From Diabrotica undecimpunctata (Eukaryota; Arthropoda; Insecta; Coleoptera; Chrysomelidae), in contig NC_092807.1 in assembly GCF_040954645.1 (NCBI RefSeq), positions 26,460,309 to 26,524,308 of the forward strand: a stretch of 64,000 bases of DNA. The letters are read 5' to 3'. The stretch's first letter is position 1, and every line of letters begins with the position of its first letter. This document shows positions 11,483-22,045 of the stretch, one piece after another. The position numbers and the translations under genes are program-made. Below the pieces are notes generated by a model, which was given only the letters and a program-made list of their open reading frames with translations, was not told the DNA's origin and searched no databases.

Positions 11483-11786
11483 ATGATTGTTTATTTTGAG
11501 TTCAAACTTAGTTTATTGAGCCAATAAAAAAATTATAACTTATCTGTTATCAAAAGTAAAATAATCCTTATATTACCTGTGTTCGATGGATTCAAAAGAT
11601 TTTCTAGTTGTCTTTTATCGGGCTAGAGAAGAAAGGATAATAATACAAATATATTATATTACAAAGATTTACGTTTCTTTATTTTATATGAACGAATAAA
11701 ACAATTATTAAATTCTGTCGTTATCTTATCAATCAGCATACAAGAAAATAAATCAAATTATTATGATAAGAAGATTATAAAGCTAC
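11479..11786 (-). repeat. Truncated LTR (LTR-a)
   Basis: Matches the first 308 bases (plus-strand order) of the full LTRs, then breaks off after AAGCTAC. An 11-13 base filler (TTAGCTAAAGC) follows, and the sequence resumes inside the gag-protease region at a point equivalent to 16338. The break therefore removed about 1.0 kb of LTR and about 0.9 kb of internal DNA. Filler rich in copies of the junction word AGCTA suggests end-joining repair. Confidence 0.85.
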
Positions 11787-11903
11787 TTAGCTAAAGCTAA
11801 TCGGTGTCTCGTTGATAAAACCATCTACAAATTTCAGATTTGCTCCACTTATTTTGTCCTTATTTTCTGCCAATTTAATAAATTCCTTCGGGTGACAAAA
11901 AAT

Positions 11904-13340
11904 TCATGTTTGTTTCTGTGTCTTTAGTGAGCGCCTTCGTGAAAAGGACGCTTGCTGTTCTTGTTCGCTTCTATTTCTGTCGCTTTGTCTCTCATCCTCA
12001 TATTCCTCTATGTGTGTGTTGTTGACCGCTCTTCTATTTTCTCTTGGTCTCTCGGACCCGTATCGGTTTCCGCGATTTTCCGATTCATTCGTTCTATTAT
12101 TATTTCGGTTTTCCTGATATGTGCGATTGTTGTTTCTGTTCTGGTTCTCTCGATATCTGTTTTCGTTCCATTGCCGATTTCTTTGTTCATAATTTACTCT
12201 TCCGTTGTCTCTACTTTCGTTTTCCCTCCTCGGGACAAATTCTCTTCTTGTGTACTCTCTCCTAAAGTTTTGTCCACTATCTCTATAGTCATGATATTCT
12301 CGTTGTCTATAATTTTCTTGCGTTCTCCTCATTTTTCTTTCTCTTAATTTTGCTTCTCGTATTTGTAAGAATTGACATAAACTGTCAATATCTTTGTAGT
12401 TTTGTAGGGTTATGTGATCTTCTAAGGTATCTTCAAAATGTCTGGCTATTAGTTCCACTAGCTGTTCGGACGAATAGTTGTAATGTAAGTGTCTTGCATT
12501 GTTGTATAGTTGTAGGGCATATGCTTTTTCTGATATACCTATATTATCCTGGTATCTCCCATTTTGTAATTCCTTGTTTATCTCTATCTGTTGTATTTTC
12601 CCCCAGAAATAATTCAGAAATTTTTGTTCAAATGTTTGCCAATTTTGCAATTCTTCTTCTTTGCTATCAAACCATAAACTTGCCTCATCTTTAAGATGGT
12701 TCCTTATCGTTTCCTTTGCTGTTTCGAAATTACCGATATGTCGTACTTTCTTTTTTAAATTGTTAATGAAAATTACTGGGTGTAATTTTTTTACGTCCCC
12801 GCCAAACTGTATTTTCGCTTCGCTTGTTCCATGGATGATAACTTCTTTTCTCTCTACTCCTCTTAGTTCAATTTCTGCCATTTGTTTTTCATTTTGCTTT
12901 AATCTCCTTTCTACTTCTTTCCTGTCTTCTTGTAGCGCCATTTCAAATTTTTCTTCTAACTGTTCTAATTCCTTTTTCTGACAATTTCGTGTCTCCTTCA
13001 TTGTGTTTTGGATATCTTTAATCTCTGTCTCTTGTTTTGCATTCTTTTGGGTTATTTCTTCTATCTGTTGTATCAGTTCTTTCTTTATCCCCTCAACACA
13101 TCCTTTAATTTCCTGTTCATAGTTTTCCAGACGCTGCTCTATATTTCTGTTATTTCTATCCATTTTTAGTGACTGGAGTTGCATTAGTTGTAATATTTTA
13201 TCTATTCCTGATGGTTCTTTTATTTCCTCTATTATTGTAGCATTTCCTTCATTATCCGATCCTTCATCAATAATTGTTTCCTCTTCTATCTTATCCTCTT
13301 TCCTTTCTTGCGTTTTGCTTTGACTCCTTGTGGTCGACAT
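11904..13340 (-). pseudogene. gag: gag polyprotein of the left LTR unit, cut by a stop
   Basis: The 478-residue frame is nearly identical to the first 478 residues of the protein at 15354-17879, with about a dozen differences. It has an acidic N-terminus, a coiled-coil-rich stretch (residues about 60-170), the structural gag core with FEQKFLNYFWGKIQ, and an Arg/Asn/Glu-rich C-terminal tail. No CCHC zinc knuckle is visible; the basic tail probably serves RNA binding. The frame stops where the other copy has Gly479: GGA became TGA. After the stop the sequence continues into the protease start and is then lost at the deletion joining it to LTR-a. Confidence 0.88.
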
Positions 13341-13357
13341 GTTAGTTAGATTATTTA

Positions 13358-13359
13358 TA

Positions 13360-13447
<88 letters not shown>

Positions 13448-13716
13448 CGGTATTTAGGCGTTCGACGCCCTTCCGGTAGGGATCTATGGAGGAGTATCAC
13501 CTAGCTGCAAGCCCTTATCTCTTGCCGTACTGCTCCACCATAGGCCGATCAGATACCAGCATATTCTAGACTAAGCCGCAGATTCATTTTAGAATTTTAA
13601 ACTGCTGCGTTAGCCTTTTTATTTTCTGCACACCGAGCCGGGGATCGAACTGACATCTCTCGCATTGAAGCGAAGGAGAAGCCAGCCGCCCAGCCCGCTT
13701 GGCTAATCCGATCGAC
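13358..13716 (-). mobile_element. tRNA-derived SINE with (TA)n tail, copy 1
   Basis: On the minus strand a tRNA-like head contains an A box (TAGCCAAGCGGG) and a B box (GTTCGATCC) about 55 nt apart. A unique body of about 190 bp follows, ending GCCTAAATACCGGG, and then a (TA)n tail of about 88 bp (13358-13445). A perfect 14-bp direct repeat, AGTTAGATTATTTA, flanks it at 13344-13357 and 13717-13730. It sits in the LTR element leader between primer-binding site and gag. The identical position in the second unit shows insertion before the tandem formed. The T stem of the head is not paired, so the tRNA likeness is degenerate. Confidence 0.82.
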
Positions 13717-14075
13717 AGTTAGATTATTTATTAGATTATTTATCCCCGCCAAATATGAAGCTTTGAAATTTGTGCAATAATATCCCCGCCAAATATAAAA
13801 TTCGAGTAATTTTGCAAAGAAGAAAAATTTTCCTCTTATCCCAAATGCAATAAATTCAAATAAATGCAATAAAATTTTAAAACTTTTGTCAGTTGTAAAA
13901 ATCAATCAAATATCATAAATTATATCATGTAAAAATTTGTACCTAGAGAAATTTGAAATGTAATGTCATAAAAGCAAATATTATAAACTTTAACCATCGG
14001 CAAATAAATTTTCAATCAATCTGCCTTCTTTCTCTATCCGTTTAAATTTTAACTAGAAATACTTTCTACGCCTTA

Positions 14076-14089
14076 CACGTTGGGGGCCA
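14076..14089 (-). promoter_or_regulatory. Primer-binding site, left unit
   Basis: Two bases inside the LTR the minus strand reads TGGCCCCCAACGTG. This closely resembles the TGGCGCCCAACGTG type that pairs with a tRNA-Lys 3' end, with one mismatch. It marks where minus-strand DNA synthesis would start and confirms the minus orientation of the element. Confidence 0.7.
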
Positions 14090-14091
14090 TT

Positions 14092-15421
14092 TGTTATGAT
14101 TGTTTATTTTGAGTTCAAACTTAGTTTATTGAGCCAATAAAAAAATTATAACTTATCTGTTATCAAAAGTAAAATAATCCTTATATTACCTGTGTTCGAT
14201 GGATTTAAAAGATTTTCTAGTTATCTTTTATCGGGAGAGAAGAAAGGATAATAATACAAATATATTATATTACAAAGATTTACGTTTCTTTATTTTATAT
14301 GAACGAATAAAACAATTATTAAATTCTGTCGTTATCTTATCAATCAGCATACAAGAAAATAAATCAAATTATTATGATAAGAAGATTATAAAGCTACATA
14401 CATTTATATTACGTGAAAAACCAATTTTACTTAAAATTTTCTTTACTTAAAAAAAAGAAACCACAAAACTTTAAACTTTTGATTAGCCTAACAAAACCTC
14501 AATTCTTAAATTTGAATGCTAATGACCATGATGTCGAAACGATCCTCCACAGATATAAAATTCAATTGTACAAACAATTACAGTTTATTTTCTTCTTGAG
14601 TTGTATGTTGGAACATACCCAGAAAAGTCCAGTCTCCTCAAAGATGTGATCTCCCTTTTTTGGCACCTCGGCTCCTTCTTTACGTCTCTGCAAACCTCCT
14701 GCAGACTACACAAAAAACACCTGATTCACTTCTCCAAACTCCGCTACTTATTTATGACACCAGGACCTCCTTTTGTCAACTTGATGCCGTAAGAATACTT
14801 TCACATATACTTTATAAAAATGCCCACGGTAGATACAAGGACCTCTTTTAATCTACTTGTTATCTCCTTCTTCTAACTATTCACTTCTTTTCGTTACGCC
14901 GGTATCCAAACTCACGAACCACACCCTATCTTGAGACACACGACTGTTTTCTTTCGATGACCAAAATATGACTAACTTCTCCTCTCTCATGATCGACTCA
15001 CCAAATTCCCATTTAAAAACGACCGTCCAATCAAAAAGCTTAAATTGTGTTTACTATGATATTGGAAAAGCCTAATTTCGGTTTCGGAGAAAACTAAATA
15101 GCTTATTTTAAAATTGGTTTTTTTCAATACATCATTTATACATATTTCAAAAGATTAGAATGTGGTCATTTAATACTCGACTCTACAAACAATGAAGAGA
15201 TTAACTTCAGGTAAAATGTCTTCTAATTCTAAACAAAGGTTTTTTTATAATTTTGTTTGCAACGGAAAAACGGTCGTTTGCCAAACAAATTTCTATTCTT
15301 ATCTACACTAAATCTTATCTTAAATTACTATATACAATTTGTCTATATTGATATCATGAAATTTTATTTCGATGGATCTTTTTATTTATTTTTCTTTGGT
15401 TGGGAAAGAAGAAACATAACA
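14092..15421 (-). repeat. Full LTR (LTR-b), shared by both units
   Basis: 1330 bp bounded by TGTTATG and CATAACA. It serves as the 5' LTR of the left unit and the 3' LTR of the right unit. Small open frames inside it are conserved in the other LTR only because the sequences are nearly identical. Confidence 0.92.
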
Positions 15422-17879
15422 AATCCCCGCCTTTGCATACGATAAAAATTACTGAATTATTTAGGGATTTTTCTCTATGCAAAAACAAAAAAGAATAGTC
15501 TTCCAACATTTTTTTAATTTCTTCTTTCACCTGTTGTCGATATTTATATGGGATCGGGTACGTCTTCGATTGAAAGTTTCCCAAGTTTTTAACCTCAAAA
15601 GAATGTTGGTGCTTTTTTGCCACTCTGTTTTCCTTATTTATAAAAGTTTCGTGTTCTTTTAACATCAGACTCACCTCATTTTCTTTTTCTTCTCCACATA
15701 TCAATTTTCTTTCTTTTTCCTCAGATTCTTGACACATATTTATCGCACATTTTTCCTCCTCTTTTTCATCAATCTCTTCCTTAAATACCACTGTTTCAAT
15801 CATATCCTTTTCATTTTCCTTTGTTGACACTATTTCTTTTTCTTCTTCGGGGCTTATCCCTTCTTTTGAGGAATCTCCGGTAGTGACTTCCTTTATCCTT
15901 TTCTTAAGTTTTCTTCCTTTTCTTCTTTGTCCTCGCTTCGTTGCCAAATTTATTTCCACTGTTTGTTCTTTTTCCGAATTATCAATTTTCTTTTTCCCAT
16001 GTTCATTTTCCTGCCTGTCCTGTTCTTCTTCTTTTTCCTCTGTGATTTTCATCGTTTTATTTTTGAAATCTATCACCACATGTTTTTCTGCCAATTCATC
16101 CACTCCTACGATCATATCATGCGACATGTTTGGCATCACAACACATTGTAGTGCATAAAATTTCTTATCCAATCGTACTTTTACTCGTATTCCCTCATTT
16201 ATCGTTGCCAATGTCCGTTTATTTGCACCCACCAAATTTACCCGTGGTATTTTGTAGATCAAATTCGTTAAATTAACTTCCTCTATTAGTTTTCTGTCGA
16301 TCAGTGTCATTTCCGATCCAGTATCAATCATAATTTTAATCGGTGTCTCGTTGATAAAACCATCTACAAATTTCAGATTTGCTCCACTTATTTTGTCCTT
16401 ATTTTCTGCCAATTTAATAAATTCCTTCGGGTGACAAAAAATTCCTGTTTGTTTCTGTGTCTTTAGTGAGCGCCTTCGTGAAAAAGACGCTTGCTGTTCT
16501 TGTTCGCTTCTATTTCTGTCGCTTTGTCTCTCATCCTCATATTCCTCTATGTGTGTGTTGTTGACCGCTCTTCTATTTTCTCTTGGTCTCTCGGACCCGT
16601 ATCGGTTTCCGCGATTTTCCGGTTCATTCGTTCTATTATTATTTCGGTTTTCCTGATATGTGCGATTGTTGTTTTTGTTCTGGTTCTCTCGATGTCTGTT
16701 TTCGTTCCATTGCCGATTTCTTTGTTCATAATTTACTCTTCCGTTGTCTCTACTTTCGTTTTCCCTCCTCGGGACAAATTCTCTTCTTGTGTACTCTCTC
16801 CTAAAGTTTTGTCCTCTATCTCTATAGTCTTGATTTTCTCGTTGTCTATAATTTTCTTGCGTTCTCCTCATTTTTCTTTCTCTTAATTTTGCTTCTCGTA
16901 TTTGTAAGAATTGACATAAACTGTCAATATCTTTGTAGTTTTGTAGGGTTATGTGATCTTCTAAGGTATCTTCAAAATGTCTGGCTATTAGTTCCACTAG
17001 CTGTTCGGACGAATAGTTGTAATGTAAGTGTCTTGCATTGTTGTATAGTTGTAGGGCATATGCTTTTTCTGATATACCTATATTATCCTGGTATCTCCCA
17101 TTTTGTAATTCCTTGTTTATCTCTATCTGTTGTATTTTCCCCCAGAAATAATTCAGAAATTTTTGTTCAAATGTTTGCCAATTTTGCAATTCTTCTTCTT
17201 TGCTATCAAACCATAAACTTGCCTCATCTTTAAGATGGTTCCTTATCGTTTCCTTTGCTGTTTCGAAATTACCGATATGTCGTACTTTCTTTTTTAAATT
17301 GTTAATGAAAATTACTGGGTGTAATTTTTTTACGTCCCCGCCAAACTGTATTTTCGCTTCGCTTGTTCCATGGATGATAACTTCTTTTCTCTCTACTCCT
17401 CTTAGTTCAATTTCTGCCATTTGTTTTTCATTTTGCTTTAATCTCCTTTCTACTTCTTTCCTGTCTTCTTGTAGCGCCATTTCAAATTTTTCTTCTAACT
17501 GTTCTAATTCCTTTTTCTGACAATTTCGTATCTCCTTCATTGTGTTTTGGATATCTTTAATCTCTGTCTCTTGTTTTGCATTCTTTAGGGTTATTTCTTC
17601 TATCTGTTGTATCAGTTCTTTCTTTATTCCCTCAACACATCCTTTAATTTCCTGTTCATAGTTTTCCAGACGCTGCTCTACATTTCTGTTATTTCTATCC
17701 ATTTTTAGTGACTGGAGTTGCATTAGTTGTAATATTTTATCTATTCCTGATGGTTCTTTTCTTTCCTCTATTATTGTAGCATTTCCTTCATTATCCGATC
17801 CTTCATCAATAATTGTTTCCTCTTCTATCTTATCCTCTTTCCTTTCTTGCGTTTTGCTTTGACTCCTTGTGGTCGACAT
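15354..17879 (-). CDS. gag-pro: gag-protease polyprotein of a nonautonomous LTR element
   Basis: 841 codons, open throughout. Residues 1-478 are the gag part (coiled coil, gag core, basic Arg/Asn-rich tail). Residues about 505-620 form a retropepsin: the catalytic motif IDTGSEMTLID lies near residue 519, and a late hydrophobic block, HDMIVGVDELAE, follows. Next is a Glu/Lys-rich spacer of about 150 residues. Near the end, KTYPIPYKYRQQVKEEIKKM is the text that normally opens reverse transcriptase. The frame then runs into unrelated sequence and the LTR, so RT, RNase H and integrase have been deleted. It could supply particles and protease but not copy itself. The start ATG at 17879 is shared by both units. 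Confidence 0.9.
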   Translation of the reverse strand: MSTTRSQSKTQERKEDKIEEETIIDEGSDNEGNATIIEERKEPSGIDKILQLMQLQSLKMDRNNRNVEQRLENYEQEIKGCVEGIKKELIQQIEEITLKNAKQETEIKDIQNTMKEIRNCQKKELEQLEEKFEMALQEDRKEVERRLKQNEKQMAEIELRGVERKEVIIHGTSEAKIQFGGDVKKLHPVIFINNLKKKVRHIGNFETAKETIRNHLKDEASLWFDSKEEELQNWQTFEQKFLNYFWGKIQQIEINKELQNGRYQDNIGISEKAYALQLYNNARHLHYNYSSEQLVELIARHFEDTLEDHITLQNYKDIDSLCQFLQIREAKLRERKMRRTQENYRQRENQDYRDRGQNFRREYTRREFVPRRENESRDNGRVNYEQRNRQWNENRHRENQNKNNNRTYQENRNNNRTNEPENRGNRYGSERPRENRRAVNNTHIEEYEDERQSDRNRSEQEQQASFSRRRSLKTQKQTGIFCHPKEFIKLAENKDKISGANLKFVDGFINETPIKIMIDTGSEMTLIDRKLIEEVNLTNLIYKIPRVNLVGANKRTLATINEGIRVKVRLDKKFYALQCVVMPNMSHDMIVGVDELAEKHVVIDFKNKTMKITEEKEEEQDRQENEHGKKKIDNSEKEQTVEINLATKRGQRRKGRKLKKRIKEVTTGDSSKEGISPEEEKEIVSTKENEKDMIETVVFKEEIDEKEEEKCAINMCQESEEKERKLICGEEKENEVSLMLKEHETFINKENRVAKKHQHSFEVKNLGNFQSKTYPIPYKYRQQVKEEIKKMLEDYSFLFLHREKSLNNSVIFIVCKGGDLLCFFFPNQRKINKKIHRNKIS
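15422..15434 (-). promoter_or_regulatory. Polypurine tract
   Basis: The minus strand reads AAAGGCGGGGATT immediately before the LTR start TGTTATG, the expected place for the plus-strand primer of reverse transcription. One C interrupts the purines. Confidence 0.7.
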
Positions 17880-17889
17880 GTTAGTTAGA

Positions 17890-17896
<7 letters not shown>

Positions 17897-17966
<70 letters not shown>

Positions 17967-18235
17967 CGGTATTTAGGCGTTCGACGCCCTTCCGGTAGGG
18001 ATCTATGGAGGAGTATCACCTAGCCGCAAGCCCTTATCTCTTGCCGTACTGCTCCACCATAGGCCGATCAGATACCAGCATATTCTAGACTAAGCCGCAG
18101 ATTCATTTTAGAATTTTAAACTGCTGCGTTAGCCTTTTTGTTTTCTGCACACCGAGCCGGGGATCGAACTGACATCTCTCGCATTGAAGCGAAGGAGAAG
18201 CCAGCCGCCCAGCCCGCTTGGCTAATCCGATCGAC
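17897..18235 (-). mobile_element. tRNA-derived SINE with (TA)n tail, copy 2
   Basis: Same insertion as 13358-13716, duplicated with the LTR unit. It has the same head, body and 14-bp flanking repeat (17883-17896 and 18236-18249). The (TA)n tail here is about 68 bp, shorter than in the other unit, showing slippage since the duplication. Confidence 0.82.
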
Positions 18236-18594
18236 AGTTAGATTATTTATTAGATTATTTATCCCCGCCAAATATGAAGCTTTGAAATTTGTGCAATAAT
18301 ATCCCCGCCAAATATAAAATTCGAGTAATTTTGCAAAGACGAAAACTTTTCCTCTTATCCCAAATGCAATAAATTCAAATAAATGCAATAAAATTTTAAA
18401 ACTTTTGTCAGTTGTAAAAATCAATCAAATATCATAAATTATATCATGTAAAAATTTGTACCTAGAGAAATTTGAAATGTAATGTCATAAAAGCAAATAT
18501 TATAAACTTTAACCATCGGCAAATAAATTTTCAATCAATCTGCTTTCTTTCTCTATCCGTTTAAATTTTAACTAGAAATACTTTCTACGCCTTA

Positions 18595-18608
18595 CACGTT
18601 GGGGGCCA
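18595..18608 (-). promoter_or_regulatory. Primer-binding site, right unit
   Basis: Identical TGGCCCCCAACGTG on the minus strand two bases inside the right LTR. Confidence 0.7.
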
Positions 18609-18610
18609 TT

Positions 18611-19936
18611 TGTTATGATTATTTATTTTGAGTTCAAACTTAGTTTATTGAGCCAATAAAAAAATTATAACTTATCTGTTATCAAAAGTAAAATAATCCT
18701 TATATTACCTGTGTTCGATGGATTCAAAAGATTTTCTAGTTGTCTTTTATCGGGAGAGAAGAAAGGATAATAATACAAATATATTATATTACAAAGATTT
18801 ACGTTTCTTTATTTTATATGAACGAATAAAACAATTATTAAATTCTGTCGTTATCTTATCAATCAGCATACAAGAAAATAAATCAAATTATTATGATAAG
18901 AAGATTATAAAGCTACATACATTTATATTACGTGAAAAACCAATTTTACTTAAAATTTTCTTTACTTAAAAAAAAGAAACCACAAAACTTTAAACTTTTG
19001 ATTAGCCTAACAAAACCTCAATTCTTAAATTTGAATGCTAATGACCATGATGTCGAAACGATCCTCCACAGATATAAAATTCAATTGTACAGACACTTAC
19101 AGTTTATTTTCTTCTTGAGTTGTATGTTGGAACATACCCAGAAAAGTCCAGTCTCCTCAAAGATGTGATCTCCCTTTTTTGGCACCTCGGCTCCTTCTTT
19201 ACGTCTCTGCAAACCTCCTGCAGACTACACAAAAAACACCTGATTCACTTCTCCAAACTCCGCTACTTATTTATGACATCAGGACCTCCTTTTGTCAACT
19301 TGATGCCGTAAGAATACTTTCACATATACTTTATAAAAATGCCCACGGTAGATACAAGGACCTCTTTTAATCTACTTGTTATCTCCTTCTTCAAACTATT
19401 CACTTCTTTTCGTTACGCCGGTATCCAAACTCACGAACCACACCCTATCTTGAGACACACGACTGTTTTCTTTCGATGACCAAAATATGACTAACTTCTC
19501 CTCTCTCATGATCGACTCACCAAATTCCCATTTAAAAACGACCGTCCAATCAAAAAGCTTAAATTGTGTTTACTATGATATTGGAAAAGCCTAATTTCGG
19601 TTTCAGAGAAAACTAAATAGCTTACTTTAAAATTGGTTTTTTTCAATACATCATTTATACATATTTCAAAAGATTAGAATGTGGTCATTTAATACTCGAC
19701 TCTACAAACAATGAAGAGATTAACTTCAGGTAAAATGTCTTCTAATTCTAAACAAAGGTTTTTTTATAATTTTGTTTGCAACGGAAAAACGGTCGTTTGC
19801 CAAACAAATTTCTATTCTTATCTACACTAAATCTTATCTTAAATTACTATATACAATTTGTCTATATTGATATCTTGAAATTTTATTTCGATGGATCTTT
19901 TTATTTATTTTTCTTTGGTTGGGAAAGAAGAAACAT

Positions 19937-19940
<4 letters not shown>
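18611..19940 (-). repeat. Full LTR (LTR-c), 5' LTR of the right unit
   Basis: 1330 bp, TGTTATG...CATAACA, about 99% identical to LTR-b by eye. It abuts the (TA)n tract at 19941, matching the (TA)n on the far left of the array. Confidence 0.92.

Positions 19941-20017
<77 letters not shown>
19941..20017. repeat. (TA)n microsatellite, right flank of the LTR array
   Basis: About 38 TA units starting at the last base of the LTR. Confidence 0.95.
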
Positions 20018-20019
<2 letters not shown>

Positions 20020-20119
20020 TGTGTTTGTGTGTAGGAAATAAAGAGGAAGAATATAGAAAGTTGTTTTCGATGGTTGATATAGGGTAATTTCAAATTAATC
20101 GGTATGACGTAGTAATTGT

Positions 20120-20632
20120 GTTGCCAAGCGAGGCCGTCTAATATGTTAAGTCTATAGAAGTTCTGCCGAAAGGAAGAGTGGGAGAGATACATCTTGGAAT
20201 GAAGTTTTTTGACTGGCAAAGGGGGAGACTGTAGGAAATGGTTGGAAATATGGCAGGTTTGTTGACGGAGGAAAGAAAAAATACGGCGAGTCGATTACAA
20301 GACTATAAAGAAAAAGGTTTTTTGTGTTTCTTGATAAAATTATTAACTAAAATTAAATATTGATTTTCTGTCGGTTTTTTGTTAAGTAGTGTAGTACTGT
20401 GAGAAGCCGTGGAGTGAGTGATTTTGCAGCCAAGCAGTACAAAAGCAAAGAATTTTCGAAGAATTGTAAGTTTTTATTTAATACCAGTTATTTAAGGTGA
20501 GGCTAGGGAGATCTTTTGAGATCAGATTTTGGAGCGATTGGAAGCAGAGCCAGATTGGCAAGTTTTTTTTATTTTTGTCCAATAAAAACACTTTCTTTGG
20601 TCAAAGTTTTAACCAGGAGATTAGCTTATCAT
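20120..20632 (+). mobile_element. Possible 3' end of another LTR retrotransposon
   Basis: A short plus-strand frame ends in LPKGRVGEIHLGMKFFDWQR followed by GRL and a stop, resembling the tail of an LTR-element pol. It overlaps a purine run GGCAAAGGGGGAGAC at about 20216-20230, followed by TGTAGG, a typical polypurine tract and LTR start. A poly(A) signal-like CAATAAAAAC lies near 20579, and the putative LTR would end about 20632 at TTATCA. No second LTR was found, so this is tentative. Confidence 0.4.
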
Positions 20633-20633
20633 A

Positions 20634-20640
20634 ATATATA

Positions 20641-20720
<80 letters not shown>
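20634..20720. repeat. (TA)n microsatellite
   Basis: About 43 TA units with one TGCA interruption. Confidence 0.95.
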
Positions 20721-20725
<5 letters not shown>

Positions 20726-21430
20726 CAGGAAATTACAAGGAATAATTACCAAGTAAGATTTAACTTAAACGACAAAGTATTTACGTGTGTTAGCTACTGG
20801 CTCAAATATATTTGAAACTTACAAATGAAATTGTGATTGTTTCGTGAACTGCTCTAACTGCTCTCATGTTCCTATATTATATAATCTAAGTTTAATATTG
20901 CTGAAAACTTAATGTCATTAACAAAATTACACGAATCGATTTCTGACTTTGTACCAAGTATCGTAATTTTGCAAGTAATGCCAATAACAGGCTTTATTAG
21001 TATTTGTAGTCATAAATAACGATATTGTTTGAGTTACATGGAATAAGACTCAAATAAAACGTTACCGTATTTAATACGTCAGAACATTAGTAGGCAAAAG
21101 TTAACAAAATGCATAAATAAACACGAGGGATAACCAAAAAGTGTCAAGAGACACTTTTACATTTTACTTGAAAATATTATAAATCACTCAAGATTATCCT
21201 ACAAAAAGAACATTCTTGCCAACGCATATACTTATCTTAAGGTTAATTTTTATGCTATGAATTTGCTTTAGCAAACTAGCGACTTGTTTTATTGTTACAG
21301 AGTCAATAATATCATGAGGTTTCTTTCTTTGGCTTTAATTATGGTATAATATATGAATATAAACCTATTGTAGTAATTCCTTATATAGTTCAAATGTTCA
21401 CGAAGATCTAGTAGTATAGGACCAGCTTGA
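20721..21430. other. Noncoding AT-rich stretch
   Basis: No gene, boundary or recognisable repeat that I can support. Confidence 0.4.
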
Positions 21431-21660
21431 AGACTGTAACCACGGTTGTAAAATTTATACCGATGGCTCAAACCCGTGTTGGCTGTACCATTTACATAGA
21501 GAATATTCAGGATTATTTTCCGTATAAATTAAAACCAGATTGCTCAATATTAACAGCTGAAATGGTAGTCATTGTCAAAGCATTGAATTGGATAATTAAC
21601 AGCACATTTTATTTCGAAAGGTATATAATTTTTCATTAAGATAAGGCACTCGATTCCATA
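21431..21660 (+). pseudogene. LINE ribonuclease H domain fragment
   Basis: Plus-strand text KIYTDGSNP, then after a frame change RVGCTIYIENIQDYFPYKL and CSILTAEMVVIVKALNWI. This is the RNase H fold of Jockey/I/R1-type LINEs, with the first Asp (YTDGS) and the Glu (LTAE) visible. The third Asp (normally SDS) is hit by a stop and mutation. The fragment joins directly to a LINE of another family at about 21665. Confidence 0.65.
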
Positions 21661-21664
21661 GAAC

Positions 21665-22045
21665 TCTTGGCCGTACATTATACGGCAATGTAACTATGCA
21701 AATGCAGCGATGGTTCGTGGAGAATTAAAATGAACCACGAGCTGGATGAACTAATGCAGAGCGCAGATATTGTCAGATTTGTAAAGTCACAAAGACTAAA
21801 CTGGCTTGGTCACCTAGAAATAATGCCAGATAATCGAGCTGTAAAAGTAGTTCAGAGATGGAAGCCCCAAGAAAACAGAACAAGAAGAAGGCCCCGTAAA
21901 AGATGGATAAACGACGTAGAGAGGGATCTTAAAACCATGAACATCAGGCAGTGGCGAAGGAAAGTGTCCGACAGGGCAGAATGGAAGAACATTGTTAAGC
22001 AGGCCAAGACTCACAAAGGGTTGTAGCGCCATTAGAAGAAGAAGA
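21665..22045 (+). pseudogene. LINE family D, C-terminal fragment with (GAA)n tail
   Basis: The open stretch 21730-22026 reads MNHELDELMQSADIVRFVKS, GHLEIMPDNRAVKVVQRW, RPRKRWINDVERDLKTMN and AEWKNIVKQAKTHKGL, ending at TAG. Then come GCGCCATTA and a (GAA)n tail. It matches the 3' end of the larger minus-strand copy at 45674-47907 but lacks that copy's frameshift. Endonuclease and RT are absent, as expected for a strongly 5'-truncated insertion. Confidence 0.8.

Larger units (their letters stand above)
11479..19940 (-). mobile_element. Tandem LTR retrotransposon array (LTR-int-LTR-int-LTR)
   Basis: Three LTR segments (11479-11786 partial, 14092-15421, 18611-19940) bracket two internal regions. 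All read on the minus strand. LTR ends are TGTTATG...CATAACA. Each internal region starts with a primer-binding site and carries a gag frame; only the right one keeps the protease. Neither has reverse transcriptase, RNase H or integrase, so the element is nonautonomous. The two full LTRs, both 1330 bp, differ at about ten positions by eye, so the array is young. A tandem like this is expected from LTR-LTR recombination. Confidence 0.9.

Noticed and set aside
11952..12981. Several open frames on the plus strand across gag
   Set aside because: They are antisense shadows of the gag frame, recur identically in the duplicate at 16491-17520, and are rich in Phe/Leu/Ser as expected from the complement of Lys/Glu/Arg codons.
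13618..13716. A second tRNA gene
   Set aside because: A and B boxes are present but the T stem and acceptor do not pair; it is better explained as a SINE head.
13597..13905. 102-codon minus-strand frame near the primer-binding side of the LTR element, duplicated at 18116-18424
   Set aside because: It overlaps the SINE head and the leader; conservation is explained by the tandem duplication.
15354..17879. An intact endogenous virus with envelope
   Set aside because: No RT, integrase or envelope frame exists between the LTRs; the element is gag-protease only.
19776..20219. Frames rich in Ile-Tyr repeats around (TA)n tracts (also 20516-20815, 57576-57782, 59839-60189, 60891-61354)
   Set aside because: They are translations of TA microsatellites.
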